Below the pieces are notes generated by a model that worked only from the letters and a program-made list of their open reading frames with translations, was not told the origin of the DNA and made no database searches. A stretch of 64,000 bases of DNA. Origin: Antitrichia curtipendula. Lineage: Eukaryota; Streptophyta; Bryopsida; Hypnales; Leucodontaceae. Shown here piece after piece: positions 19,778 through 31,563 of the stretch. A program made the position numbers and the translations under genes. The DNA is taken from NCBI GenBank assembly GCA_951230915.1, contig OX579633.1:52218029-52282028 (forward strand), given 5' to 3'. Positions within the stretch are counted from its first letter, which is position 1, and the number at the start of each line of letters is the position of its first letter.

Positions 19778-22771
19778 ATGACTGAGGTACGATTTGCGTT
19801 CCTTAAGATCCATGGGATTCCGATATTTGTGGTTTCACGGGCTCATTTGAGCGGCAATATTGCCTCAACTTTGACGTGGAAAATGTTCTGATCGAATTGA
19901 ACTGTGATATGCATTTCGTTATTATTATTACTTAATTTGTTCTTTTTCGGTTTTCGTATGGTATCTCCTCTGTTGCTATTAGGTGGAAAGTATTGCGTCG
20001 GCTACCTGCGTTTTAGATACTGTTTGGAAGCTCGTAAGGGTGAATTAGGGTTTAAACGAAGCTTACAAAATTTCGGTCGGTATTTGAGGCATTGCCCCGT
20101 AGGTTTTACTTGAGATAGATTATTGATTTATTTGATGACCGAACATCATGGGCTAGAGTAGTAGATATTGCCGAAGTCTAATTTTTCGGGTCTGTTTTTG
20201 GACTTGAATATGGCCTCTCAAATTTGTTTTGGTCAATTATAGTGATTTGTACTTTTAGGCTTAGATTGACAAAGCTTTGTTTGCAATTGCAAAGATTTGA
20301 TTGGAGGTAGCACTGGCATCATATGAGTATTGATAAATGTTTTATTCTAGCGAGGATCTAGTCTGTCGTTCTTCTCAGGTTTTGAATGTACTAGTTCGTT
20401 GTTTTCTCTCCCACATTTCTGTGCTAAAGTGTTGGCTTTTATGGCGTGCTGTGCAGTACTGGGTAAGCCAAGGCAAGAAGTGGTGTGAGTACTGCAAAGT
20501 ATTTATCGCCAACAATGCTACTAGTTTGCGTAATCATGAGATTGGACAACGGCACAAAAAAAGCATGGCCGAGAAACTGACGCAAATACGCAAAGACAAT
20601 GTTGCTAAAGAGAAGGAGAAGCAATTGGCTCTGAAGGAACAAGAGCGGATTGAACAGGTGTGAGATACCCCATGTTTATTGAGTGGCTTTTGGATCCCAG
20701 TAATCAGTGCGTACTTGAGTTCAGATTTCAAATCCTTTTACAGATTGCCGTGCTACGACACCAAAGCATTTGTGGAAAGGAGCATCGATGATTGGGTGCA
20801 TTGTTCTCTTGTTTTTTACTGCTTAGGATTCAATCGTAGAAGAACAGTTTTTTCTGGCGTAACGCTGAATTGGTCTATTTATGTCTTTGCTATTAGAGGA
20901 CACGCTTAGTCCAGATCAAGTTTCGTTGTTCGTGAACTTTGTATCCGTGCCTGGTTCAGTAATTGAGGGTGGACATGCTGTGGTGACTTTCGACTCCTGT
21001 GTACACTGAATAGGGGTATTAAGGGGACCAAAAAATTAAAGGGACTTATTGTGGAAAACTGTAGATGTTTCAAACATCATGTACACCCCCTGGACACTTC
21101 CGTAACTATTGATGTACAGCAAAGGTAGATATTTATATAGTGTGTAATGTCAATTAATTAGTATGGGTCCCCTTAATAACCCTATTTCAGTATAGTTTTC
21201 TTTCCTCGGTCTAGGTTAGTTGTAGCAGTTCTTATTATGGTTTTGAGAAACACAGTATTAGTAAGAGAAGATAAGTATTAGTTCCTAACTTAGTAATTCA
21301 GGGGTAAATCCCCTCGATGAAAGTCTTTTCCGGTATTTAATAATTGTATTTCACATTATTAGGAATAATTATTGGGAGGTCTTATGTGAGTATAGTGTGG
21401 GTTGTTGAGAGCTAAAAGTCTGTTTGGATGACATTGTTGCTACATTTCTGTAGCAGTAGGCCACTAGTTAGAAACGTTTTGAAATACGAGTAACTTTGTT
21501 CGAATGTCTGTTTATGTTCATGGAAAACTTTGTATGATTCATAATTGTGCTTGTGGATTGAGTGATTAGGAAGCAAGAAGGGAGAGGGAAAAAGCAATAG
21601 CAGAGAGGCTTACTCAACAGACAGCTCGTCCACCTCAGGCTCCTAGTGGTGCGCCGCCAGCCCCTGCCATACCTACGTCAAGAGGCAGCCAAAGTGGTAG
21701 TAAATCTGAAGGAAATGCGAATGGTAAAGTTCTACCTATTTGTTATTGTGTTAATAGCGGTAAACTATGTCTTTGTCATTTGTCCGTTTCATCGCGTGAT
21801 GATACTCTGAAGGTACTGTCTTAATGTCTGTGGGGTTGGTGTTTTAATTAGTTTGCTCTAGCAATCCTCAGGTGAAGTCTTCTGCAGGGTGTATGAGTAT
21901 CCACATCTCGAAGAAAGCAAACTGTATGGAACAAAATGCGTTGATGTGCTTGCAGTGACATTGACAAACGAAAGTAACTGAAGTATTGGCCTGGTAGTAA
22001 TTTCAGGCAGTCTTAGCACAATATTACTGAATCTGACATGAGTGATGGAAAAGGTATTGTCAGTAGAGTTTCTCAATCAGTCACATTACTGGACTTTTTA
22101 TCCCTCGGATTGGTGTTTTAGATGATTTAATGACCTCTTCTAAATTTTCTGTTCACTGGTTTTGCAGAGTGGGTATATGATGAAAGGACAGGTTATCACT
22201 TCAATGCAGCCACGGGGTACTTCTATGACCCCAATTCTGGCCTCTATTACAGCGACATTCTAGGTAAGCTTTTTCTGAAATTCCGTTGTCTTTCTCAGAT
22301 TCTAGAAGTAGGTCATCTGTTATTACAGCTTCCATTTTGGAGTCTTCTTTTTCAGGAAACCAGTTTATTTTTCTCACGCCTTGATTCTCTTTTACAGGAA
22401 AATGGACAACACAGGAAGAAGCCCATTTAGCTTCTCAAAAAGCTCATACAGAGGCTGGAATAACTCCTGCAACATTCACTCTTTCAAAACAGCCATCACA
22501 CAGTAAAGGTATATCAAAGATAAGCAGTAACGTATCGTCGCATTCAAAGACGGCAGTTAAAGCATCAAATGCTGCTTCTCAGGACATGTCCCTACCCAGT
22601 AAGGGCGGTAAAGGGGTTGCATCGTCACTGGAAGTTAAGAAAAGGAGGTTAGAGGAAAAAACTGGGCCTGTTTCAAGTGAAGAAGCTACTGCGTTGGCCG
22701 CAAGGGAAGCTGCCAAGAAGCGTGTACTTGACAGGGAAAAATCCTTGATGGGGCTCTATCAAGCATATTGA
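19778..22771 (+). CDS. ZOP1: U1-type zinc finger and OCRE domain splicing factor ZOP1
   Basis: Coding exons are 19778-19786, 20457-20657, 21570-21723, 22168-22263 and 22398-22771, all GT-AG and frame-consistent, giving 277 residues. The nine-base first coding exon supplies MTE, and exon 2 opens YWVSQG, which matches the known start of plant ZOP1. A matrin/U1-type C2H2 finger follows (C13, C16, H30, H36), then a charged coiled stretch (KEKEKQLALKEQERIEQ), a Pro/Ser linker, an OCRE domain (about 122-155: EWVYDERTGYHFNAATGYFY...) and a basic C-terminus ending REKSLMGLYQAY, conserved in plant orthologues. In Arabidopsis ZOP1 is a nuclear nucleic-acid-binding protein needed for pre-mRNA splicing and RNA-directed DNA methylation; function here follows by homology. 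Intron 2 contains a MITE (21002-21194). No lesion is visible. Confidence 0.93.
21002..21194. mobile_element. 193-bp MITE inside ZOP1 intron 2
   Basis: The ends TACACTGAATAGGGGTATTA (left) and TTAATAACCCTATTTCAGTA (right) are imperfect reverse complements over about 28 bp, including AAGGGGACC/GGTCCCCTT. TA at both borders fits a TA target. The element sits wholly within intron 20658-21569, away from the splice sites. Confidence 0.75.
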
Positions 22772-24620
22772 GTTCTTCGTCTCTTGGGCGAGCATAAAGT
22801 TTTTCCTACTCTTGGTCGTGTGATGCGGATCTGATGTTCTATAACATCCTGACATGGCTTGTATGAAGATGCTTCTTTCGCTCATAATCAATCAAGCCAT
22901 TGCTGTAAGTTTTGCCAACCAGTTCCTCCCATTAGTCAGGATCAAGGTTTCTCTGATTTTGACCTGATTGGTCACGTTCAAATATAGATGTTCCTATCGA
23001 GCAGCATAGTTATTGCAGTCTTTGCAGCGTCCACAATGGCTAGGAACTATACCACTTCGGTAGAGGGAGCCGTTGTTGAAAGTATGGCAAACCTGATAGA
23101 GTAGATGCATCTCAACAAATTGACCATTCCATCATTTGCTGATGAAAATTCACATGTTTTTCACTTGGTGTAAAGTCGAATACAGCAGGTGGTGATTTGC
23201 TGTACGAGTTGCTACGCAGGGACGCTCAGGATAGAGAGAAATCTCTTTAATGTTACAGCTTCATGCTACACAGGAAGCTATCAGAAACGCAAGAACTAAA
23301 ATGCACTTTCATGTTAGAGTATTTTACGCAGGAATACTGCAATCTGTATATGACATTTCTAAGCAATCTGAATTGAGTCCATGTGAATTAGCAAGGTACC
23401 CTTCAATGGAGTATGATATCCCACTGATACCTTCTAAATTGCTTTTATGCTTGAATTTCATGCAAGGGTTGCTACTGATAAGTCATTGCCAAATGCATTG
23501 CCATACGGCAACTTCATACCCAATTGAGTCCCATACCCAACTTAAGTTTATATCTACAGTGGGCATACTGTATGATGATAATGTCATTTGATGTCTGCCA
23601 CAAATCCTGCATATTTCGTACATGCCATTGGTCAAAATTAAGTGTTTATTAACCTTGAAGGCACATGGCCCCCCATGATCAAGGTAGTCATCAAAATGCT
23701 TGGATTATTGGACCAATAGGTGCATTCTTTGTTTCTACGTCGTTAAAGAGTTAAGCCATCACACAAGCAAATAGTTTTGATTTCACGGAATGCTATTGAG
23801 CACAACTAAGGCTTGAAAATGGAAAACTAGTGATATGTATTGACAGTATGATATGTTCATGCTATCATGTTTAACTAATTTATGTATTCTTAAGTTGCAA
23901 CGACGCTAGCATGTGAATGCAAAGACTTGAGACTTTGAGCCTTGAACCTAGTTATAGGTATGTATCTACAACTATGTGAAGGGGCTTATAACATATGTAC
24001 CTAAACATGGAAAGAGTCTATGTCCTAGGTACCTATAACCATAAAAGGTGTCTATAATATAGACTCATGGGCTCATAGATTCTATATATACTCATATGCT
24101 AGCATTCCTTAGTTGAATTGGACAACAACTTTTTTGCATTTGTGGCAAATAATCAATATTTTTTTGTGGAAAAAATTAAAGTTCACTTTTATTATATACT
24201 TTTCCAAAAATAATTTCAACACAAATTTTTCAAAATTCTATTACTTTATAGCTATGTAGCACCATGTGTAATGGAGATATTCATCTTAAAAAATTCAAGT
24301 CATATGGTTGATAACCTCATATACAACATAATCAAAGAATGTACCAGGATCAAACATCTCTATCTTCTCAGTGGTTAATCACGATTATCAAAGCACTTTG
24401 CACTCCAAATTTGCTAGGCTTTGAAATTCAAAAGTGCTTTGATAATTGAAATTTATCAACTATTCTATAGTTTGTGTCTTTCAGCTAACCTTTGAAGCAA
24501 TTTTATTTCATTGTTAGAAGTCAAAATTTGAGTTTTCTTGCACATACTCAAAGCAATTTGGGATGTGCCGTTAAATTAAAATTTCAAGTCCTAATTATAA
24601 ACCGGTGAAAAGTTAGAAGT
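22772..24620. other. ZOP1 3' flank and spacer, no recognised gene
   Basis: This contains presumed 3' untranslated sequence, then AT-rich DNA. The 113-codon frame 23250-23591 matches nothing known to me. A short TTAA-bounded repeat at 23653-23750 is listed separately. Confidence 0.5.
23653..23750 (+). mobile_element. 98-bp TTAA-bounded repeat, family 5 (copy 1)
   Basis: It starts CCTTGAAGGCACATGGCCC after TTAA and ends CGTCGTTAAAGAG before TTAA. The core GGTAGTCA.CAAAAT...TTATTGGACCAATAGGTGCATTCTTTG recurs at 38804-39176 and, inverted, at 39455-39594. Confidence 0.6.
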
Positions 24621-26529
24621 TTATTTGGAGGGGCAATTGGCGGAGTGGCCCGAGTGTGCTTCTTAGAGCATTCCCACCCCTACTAAGTTTATAAGGCTAG
24701 GACTCTACACTCCGAGGTTGGGAGTCAAAACACCCACCATCATGTCATTGGGTGTTGTCTTCAAAGCATTGGGCATACCATATTTTTGTTTGAGTACCTC
24801 AACTTGGTGTAGGCAAGGAAATTTTTAAAATTGGTGGAGCCCAAAGTTGACCAGTTTTGCAATTTAGAATGAGTCCAAAGTGTTTTATAGCAAATTAAGA
24901 GCAATTCAAAGCGATTCAGAATTCAAATTCCATGTAATTCAGAGTGATGACAATCTTGATCACCCTTAAAATTGTTGCCCCACATTGGGGGGGAGCCTAC
25001 TCGCCAAACATTGCTCAAATTACAAAGCCCTCCACCGTCACTTTCCCGTGTGGATTTCACCACCCCACGGTTTGATGCCCTTGAGATGGAAGAGAGCCCC
25101 TAAAACCTACCATTTACCATACGCATCCCAAAAAAGTGCACAACAACCATTGCCATTTACCAAACAATAACCACATAATTCAACTACCAATTCAAGTGCG
25201 AGGGGAATAAAATTTTGTACCACCCCCTAATGACCACCCAATGTGCGGCAAAAGGGTTGCAAGCAACTTTTAACTAGATTTCAACTTCATCACCTTTAAC
25301 CCCAAAGTGACAGAGGACAGAAAGTGTCCTCACACAATTTCAAGTCCAGTTCAAAGTGCTGTAACTTTTGCATCCAAGGTCCAAATTCAATAAAACTTGT
25401 TGGAAAAGTTGATTTCTCCCCTCTAGTTTGTGTGATAAAATTTTCAGATTAATCCAAGGTTTACTGATTTTTTGGAAGCCAATCGAAGTTCACAACTTCA
25501 ATTTGAATTCACCAAATTGTATTTTAGGGCTGCAACTTCGGGGCCTTGTATCTCCTTCATCCATTGCTCATTTTCAACATAAAAAATTGGGTTTTGTTCC
25601 TCTTGAAGTATAGTTATTGTGGTAAAGTTTTCATGTCAATCCAAGTTGTTTTGAATGTTTGGGAGCAATTCGAAGTTCCAAATCCTGCCATTTTGGGAGT
25701 ATAGTGAACTTCGGCGGCTTGTTTCTTCTTCATACAGAGTCCATTTTCAATAATTCTTTTTGGAAAAATTGCGCATACTAGTCTAGTTTGTGTGGCTAAA
25801 ATTTCATGTTAATCCAAGAATTAATGAGTGACAAAGAAGCATTCTAGTAGAAGGAGGTTCAGCTTTAGATCTATTTTTTGCAATTTTTCTTGCTGATTTT
25901 TGACATTTCAAAGCCGTTTTGTAGACACAATGAGTCAATTGAATTAAAAAAATTTCCACCAATGTGTTTGTATACTAGTTTTGAATCATTTTGTAGTGTA
26001 AAGTTTTTTCATTTGAGTAGGTTTAGAAATCAATTTCACCTTCAAATGTGTTTTTGGGAAAATTTCAGCATCCATTTTCAACACTAAAACATTATGATCT
26101 TGCAATCAATGTGGCCAATTGACTTCAAATTTTGTACATGTCATCTACAACATGTACACTACAAGATTGTACGGTTGAGATTTGTATAACTTGAAGACAT
26201 TTAGATCCATAAAGCTTCAAAAGCAATGATGTTTTTGAACCCCAGAAATTGAATGTCACTTTGGGTTTAAATTGCAGAAAAATTTGTAGGAAGAAAAAAT
26301 CTTTTTGCATTCTGTTTTCCAAAGATGAATCTGAACATGACATTCGGAGATAATGCAAAACATTAAGAGATCTATGCAAAAACATCAGAAAATCTTCAGA
26401 GGTTACCATCTGGAGATTTTCTGAATGTTTTGGAGATTTTTCTGAATGTTTTTTTTGTTTTTTTGTCCAGAACTCACTTAATAGTCCAGAAGTAGTTTAG
26501 AAGTGGCAATAATTTTGTCTCTGCTGTGA
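24621..26529. repeat. Spacer with diverged tandem units of about 180 bp
   Basis: Between about 25360 and 25840 the motif set TTTTCAA.A...TTGTTGGAAAA...CTAGTTTGTGTG.TAAAATTTCA..TTAATCCAAG recurs three times at roughly 180-bp spacing with heavy divergence. The stretch 24630-24760 contains GGCGGAGTGGCCCGAGTGTG and GGTTGGGAGTCAAAAC, faintly like tRNA A and B boxes. No protein gene is recognised. Confidence 0.5.
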
Positions 26530-26977
26530 TTGACAGGTTTGCTCTAAGATTGGATCCACGATTGGATCCAGGAGGAGGGATCTGAATGGGGGCTGAGGGT
26601 CCATAGCCATGATGGATCTGTCTGTGTCGACCTCCCTGCAAATGCATTATTAATAGACCCCTGCAAAATCAAATCATAGGGAGTCTCTGCCCGCCTGGAG
26701 GGAAACCCTTGGCTGTCCATTCCGCAGGCCCGTTTCTCTCTGAACCGCTACCCTAAACCCTAACCCTAGCAGGCCCTTGCCTGTCTGCCTGCGTGTCTGT
26801 CTGTCTGCGAGTCTGTCTCTCTGTCTGTCTCTTGTTGGCAAAGCAACCTCAAACTTCGGAGAAGCTTGGCCTAGCCAGAACCCGACCGTGGTCTGTCTTC
26901 AGGAGGGGTCGTAATCATCGTATCAGTGGATCATGTGGAGATCATGGCAGAAAAAAATTAAGTTACTGGGGGAGGTA
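26530..26977. repeat. GC-richer segment with CTGT microsatellite
   Basis: The GC-richer block contains CCCTAAACCCTAACCCTAG (26751-26769), which includes one plant telomere-type repeat, and an imperfect CTGT/CTGC array at 26781-26833. It resembles a plant gene's 5' flank, but no coding sequence follows; a MITE starts at 26978. Confidence 0.55.
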
Positions 26978-27293
26978 AGGTAGCGACTATCTGAGGGACT
27001 GGAATTGAATTTGGGGAGGTGAAATACTTTTTTTACAGTCAATTTTCCTTGATAGAGAAGTGGAATTGGCATCTAACCCAAGTCGTTTCGTGTTTTTTGG
27101 AGCTTTGTGGAATTAGTTATGACATTTTGAAGTTGGACAGGTATAGGGCTTCAGAACCGCCCACCCCCTAAAATGTACATTGTTTGTATAGTACATCAAT
27201 GAAGGCTATGAAAAAAGCATCATGTACAAACGGTGTACATTTTAGGGTGTGTGGGTGGTTTCGGAACCTATGTGCTTTTAGAACCTCCTATCT
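26978..27293 (+). mobile_element. TA-flanked MITE, copy 2 (316 bp)
   Basis: It starts AGGTAGCGACTAT and ends CTCCTATCT with TA on each side. It shares TTTTCCTTGATAGAGAAGTGGA, CATCTAACCCAAGTCGTTTC, GAAGGCTATGAAAAAAGCA and TGTACATTTTA with the 7815-8140 copy, with moderate divergence. Confidence 0.8.
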
Positions 27294-27669
27294 TAGTTTG
27301 CTCTTAGAGCATTTCTATTAGGGCAATATGGTGAATGGTGCATGTCAAGTGAGGAGAAGGGGGCCATTGTTTTTCCATTTCTCCACCGGCGATCATATAA
27401 ACCTCTTAATATGTTAAGAATTCCTGCACATCAAGGCACAAGCTTTTTTTGAGTTACCAAATTAATTTGTGACCCACCACCAAAAAGAGATGCAATGCAT
27501 CCAAAAGTTCAAACTTCGAGGGGATGGTGTGGTCCAAGTCAATCTTGGAAGGCACTCTAAGTTGTAGTGTCTTGGCTGATTTTTCAAGGGGAAAGCGGTG
27601 ACAAGACTCTAAGTTGCAATTGGTGGGATGCCTCCCAACTTTTGGGTACACCAAACTAGTTGATGGGGT

Positions 27670-27905
27670 TGTTTGGCGTGCCCTAGTGTAGATGCTTTTA
27701 TAAAAGATGGAATTAGTTGGCATTGAACCAAAGTTGTTTAATGTTTTTTAGACCTTTGAGGAATTAGTTACAAATTTTTTAAGTTGAAAATGCAAGAAGC
27801 ATTTAAAGTGACCACCTCTTGAAATGTATAGTGTTGATACATTGAAGAAAGAAAAATGTACCTCTATGTTAGTGGGCACCTTTAGAGCAAGTTTGCTTTT
27901 AAAGC
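27670..27905 (+). mobile_element. Diverged MITE copy 4 (borders approximate)
   Basis: GAATTAGTTGGCATTGAACC, GACCTTTGAGGAATTAGTTA and GAAATGTATAGTGTTGATACA match the TA-MITE family loosely. Borders are not clear. Confidence 0.5.
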
Positions 27906-27949
27906 ACCCTACTTTTGACCCTATTGCATAGATTGACAGATTGGAAGAA

Positions 27950-28663
27950 AATTTGAAAAGAACGTTTTGTTGAACACTAGTCTGTAATTTCAAATGACTT
28001 TGACCACCATTTGTGGATAAAAAATTCATCGTGAACTTTGAACTAAGAAAAATTGTTTTGAAGAATTGAGTTGAAAGTCTTGGAAATTCAAAGAAAAAAA
28101 TGCGTTATTTTCATTCTTAAAAAAATTCTTAAGTAGAAGTAGGTCCAAAATTGAAAGAAAAACTAAATTGTTAATGACTTTAAGATGGGATTTAAACACA
28201 ATAATTCCAATGGTGAGATTGTGATATCAATCAAATTTAACCTTGTCAAACACTTTTTTTTTCAAAAAATTGTAAAAATTGCATTCTAAAATGAATCCTA
28301 TAAGTTATTTTTTCAAAAAGATACTTAAATTGCCTGAAAAAACAAGATTATTCATAACTTTCACATCACTAATCTAAATGGAATTAATAAAAAAGTCACA
28401 TGTAGATAAAAATTTGATATACAAGAAAAAAAAATAATTTCATGTTTTGGGGGATTCTTTATTCTGCCTAGCGACGTGAAAAACATGTTTAGGATTTCAT
28501 AACTTTTGCTCTTGGGCACTCATTGAAATAAAAATTATATTCACACGAGCTAAAAGAATTCCGTATCTTAAGAAAGTTTCAAAAAGTTTTCCAAAAAATT
28601 GAGGTCATAAAAACTTGACCAAAATCCATTTTGTCCCTTAAGGGGACACTAGTCTTTTAAAGG
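27950..28663 (-). mobile_element. TTAA element, family 2 (inverted, left border unclear)
   Basis: The right end TGTCCCTTAAGGGGACACTAGTCTTTTAAAGG abuts TTAA (28664-28667) and matches the ends of 36238-36820 and 41478-42058. Internal sequence such as AAGATACTTAAATTGCCTGAAA and TAAGTAGAAGTAGGTCCAA is the complement of family 2. The left TTAA cannot be placed. Confidence 0.6.
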
Positions 28664-28667
28664 TTAA

Positions 28668-29682
28668 ATTTTGAAGTTAGGTTGCCTCTTGTTAATTTTT
28701 TGATACTTTACACTATTAATATCAATTTATTTTGTTAGTGTACAAGGATGTAATAATTTTCGTCAATAATTATTGCAACAAACATATGAAGAGTAAACTT
28801 AGATAGTCACATGCACCTCCATGGGGTCAAGCAATGATTCATGAGGAAACTTTTTTGGATAAGACAATATGGATTGTGATAGAAACCTAACCTTCATTAT
28901 TTTGTGTAGTTTATCTTTCCTTTCAAAGGACAGGTAAAGGATAGCACATAGCACTTATTAGCTATTTGCATCTTTGTAGAATACTACCACTCTTCATTCT
29001 ATTTAGTTCATTGTGTGGTTACACTAAATAGATACCATTACAATATATTGAGATCATTTTATGTAGCGTTGCTCTCATGATTTAAGGAATCCCCAATATT
29101 TTAATGATCAAGGTGTTTTTTTTACTTTGAATAGCTTTAGAATTACCTATATAGGGTGGTCTTTGTTATTTATGGTGTTTGCAATGTAAAAGAAAACATT
29201 TTACCACCACAAAATTGGAGCGAAGTATAGTCTACAAGATAAAAGCTCTATTTAATGTGGCACCATGTTTGTTGGAGTAACACGATTTGAAAAGCAACAA
29301 TAAATAGAATGAAGAGTGTAGTTACTAGTATTATCTTCCATTTAGATTCTTCATTCACTGAGTTTTATTTCAAAACTAAAGATAAATGATAGCACTCATT
29401 ATTTGCACCCGTATACAATAGTTAGTTAATAACACAACTTCTAACATATTCTTCATAGATAGAATCTACCTATAAAAAAAAATACTAAGGGTGGTATTTC
29501 CTATGTGCATCTAAGTGTGCATCTTTATAACATACTCCATATTTAATCCCTTAAAGATTGGAAGGTAGTCCAAAATTCCAAAATTGTAAAAATATTTTAT
29601 AAAATGTAGCTTAGAATAAAACTTTAATGGTGACTTTCAAAAAATTGTTGTAAAATATGATCCATTGATCATATTCATATAT
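28668..29682. other. AT-rich spacer, no recognised gene
   Basis: No significant frame, domain or structured repeat is visible. Confidence 0.5.
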
Positions 29683-29686
29683 TTAA

Positions 29687-30609
29687 CCTCTAAAAGACCG
29701 TTGTCCCTTCGGGGGACAAATGGGATTTTGGGCAGGTACCTACGGGCTGAATTTTTGTTGTGATTTTTTGAAATGTTTTTGAAAGATAGAAAAACTGATA
29801 AGCTTTGTGGGAATATAATTTTTTCACAATTGGTGCCCGGGAACAACACTTATGACCAAATAAGCTCAAAACAGGGGACGGGGGGCAGCCTGGGAAGCAA
29901 AAAAAAATTGCAAAAATTTGAATTTCTTCTTGAATTTTTGTTTTCTTAAAGAATATATTTTTTCTATTTGGAAAGCTTTGATTCATTTAATTTGGACTTG
30001 TTATGAGAAAGTTATGGGCATTCTTGTTTTTTTGGTAGGTAGAGCATCTTCTTCAAAAAAATAACTTCTAGGATTCATTTTTGAATGAAATTTTTCAAAT
30101 TTTTCAATTTTTTTTTCATGGTTTAGTTTACTTGCTAGAAAAATCTCACCATTGGGATTAGTGCATTTTAATTTCATCTAAAATATATGAATATTTTAGA
30201 TTTTTCTTCTATCTTGTACCTATTTCTATTTAACAATTTTTTAAGAATGATAATTAAGTTTTTTTGGACATTTTTTTTTCCTACACTCTCAACTCAATTC
30301 TCTACTATATAGATTTAAAGCTCAAAATGCCGTAGTGAAAAAATGTTAAGTTAAAAATGTTTTAAGTCAAAAAATCTAGTCTCGCAATGTGTTGAAAGAC
30401 TTGTTTTTTTCACTTTAAATGCAGATATCTTGCAATTTGTGAGGCCTGAAATTCTTTAAAAAATTCCACACATTCTTATACTAGTTAGGTGTAAGATTCT
30501 ACAATTAGATGTGCAAAAAAACTATTTTTCAAATTTTTATACTCTTTGCTATAGAAATGGTAGTTTTGATTGTTTTTTGGCAGAAAAAAAGGCCTTGGGC
30601 CTTTAGGGG
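29687..30609 (+). mobile_element. TTAA element, family 2 (copy, 923 bp)
   Basis: Starts CCTCTAAAAGACCGTTGTCCC, ends GGCCTTGGGCCTTTAGGGG, with TTAA at 29683-29686 and 30610-30613. It matches 48779-49700 along its length (GGGCAGGTACCTACGGG, GCTTTGTGGGAATATAAT, AATCTCACCATTGGGATTAG). The minus-strand frames of 70-98 codons inside are not recognised. Confidence 0.85.
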
Positions 30610-31563
30610 TTAAATGAACTACTACATTCATCAATATTTTTGTCATACTTCTAACATGATTAATGCATAAATCCTAAAGATCCATGGACTAAAAATTCAC
30701 AAAAATTCACGAAACTGCCAAAAGCTAGCACTCTCTAAAACAAGGCTATAAATGAAATTTTATTCATTTTTTAGAATTTGTAATTGTATAATTTTATTAT
30801 TGACTAGTAAAAGAATCACATATAAAAAATTTGAGATCCAAGAAAAAAATATTGAGAACAAAGCCTACAAAGTGGAGGAGTTTGATTTTTTTAAGCTTGC
30901 GTGGACTTTTGACAACATGGCTTTCTCAGGCTTTTGAGCCCCATAATTCAAATTTTGTTTGCAAGGAAAATTTAGGGATTTCATATTTGAATAGAAAATC
31001 GTGTTAGGAAGAATTATGCAATTTTTCAAAGAAAAACTCCACCTAATTGAGTTGGGATAAATTTATTTTTAAACTGTAATTTTATTTTCCAACCCGTAGA
31101 CCTTCATTAAAATTAGATTTTCTAGAGGTTTGTTTCCCTAATCTTGAAAAAGAATATGAAGAATAAAACCCAAAATCTAATACCACATTCTAGATGTCCA
31201 CATTTCTTGAAACCCATTTCCACTTGCAAGGAGTTTTATAGGTTAACCCCTAAACGACTGGCATGTATTTTTTGGGCAAGTACATGTGATTGGAGATTTT
31301 CATATTTTAGGCTGAAATTTTAATAGAAGATGGGGACAAGGAATATCTTTCATATGCATTAAATTTCATGACATTTGGAAATACAAGTCAAAAGTTATGA
31401 CCTAATATGTTAATTTTTTCTCATAAATAAGCAATCTGGGCAGATCAGAAAAAAACACTTTTTCGAAAATTAAAAATTTGAAATTGATTTTCTAGATTTA
31501 TATACACATGAAAAGCTTTGAATCGTTCCATTTTGATGAATGGGTCAAAAGGTATGAGGAGTT

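Noticed and set aside
24630..24760. tRNA-like or SINE-like stretch (GGCGGAGTGGCCCGAGTGTG ... GGTTGGGAGTCAAAAC)
   Set aside because: The B-box match is poor, the acceptor stem does not pair, and no poly(A) or target duplication was seen. I do not call a tRNA or SINE.
26751..26769. Interstitial telomere repeat
   Set aside because: Only one full CCCTAAA unit is present. This is within the range of common plant leader motifs and not a telomeric array.
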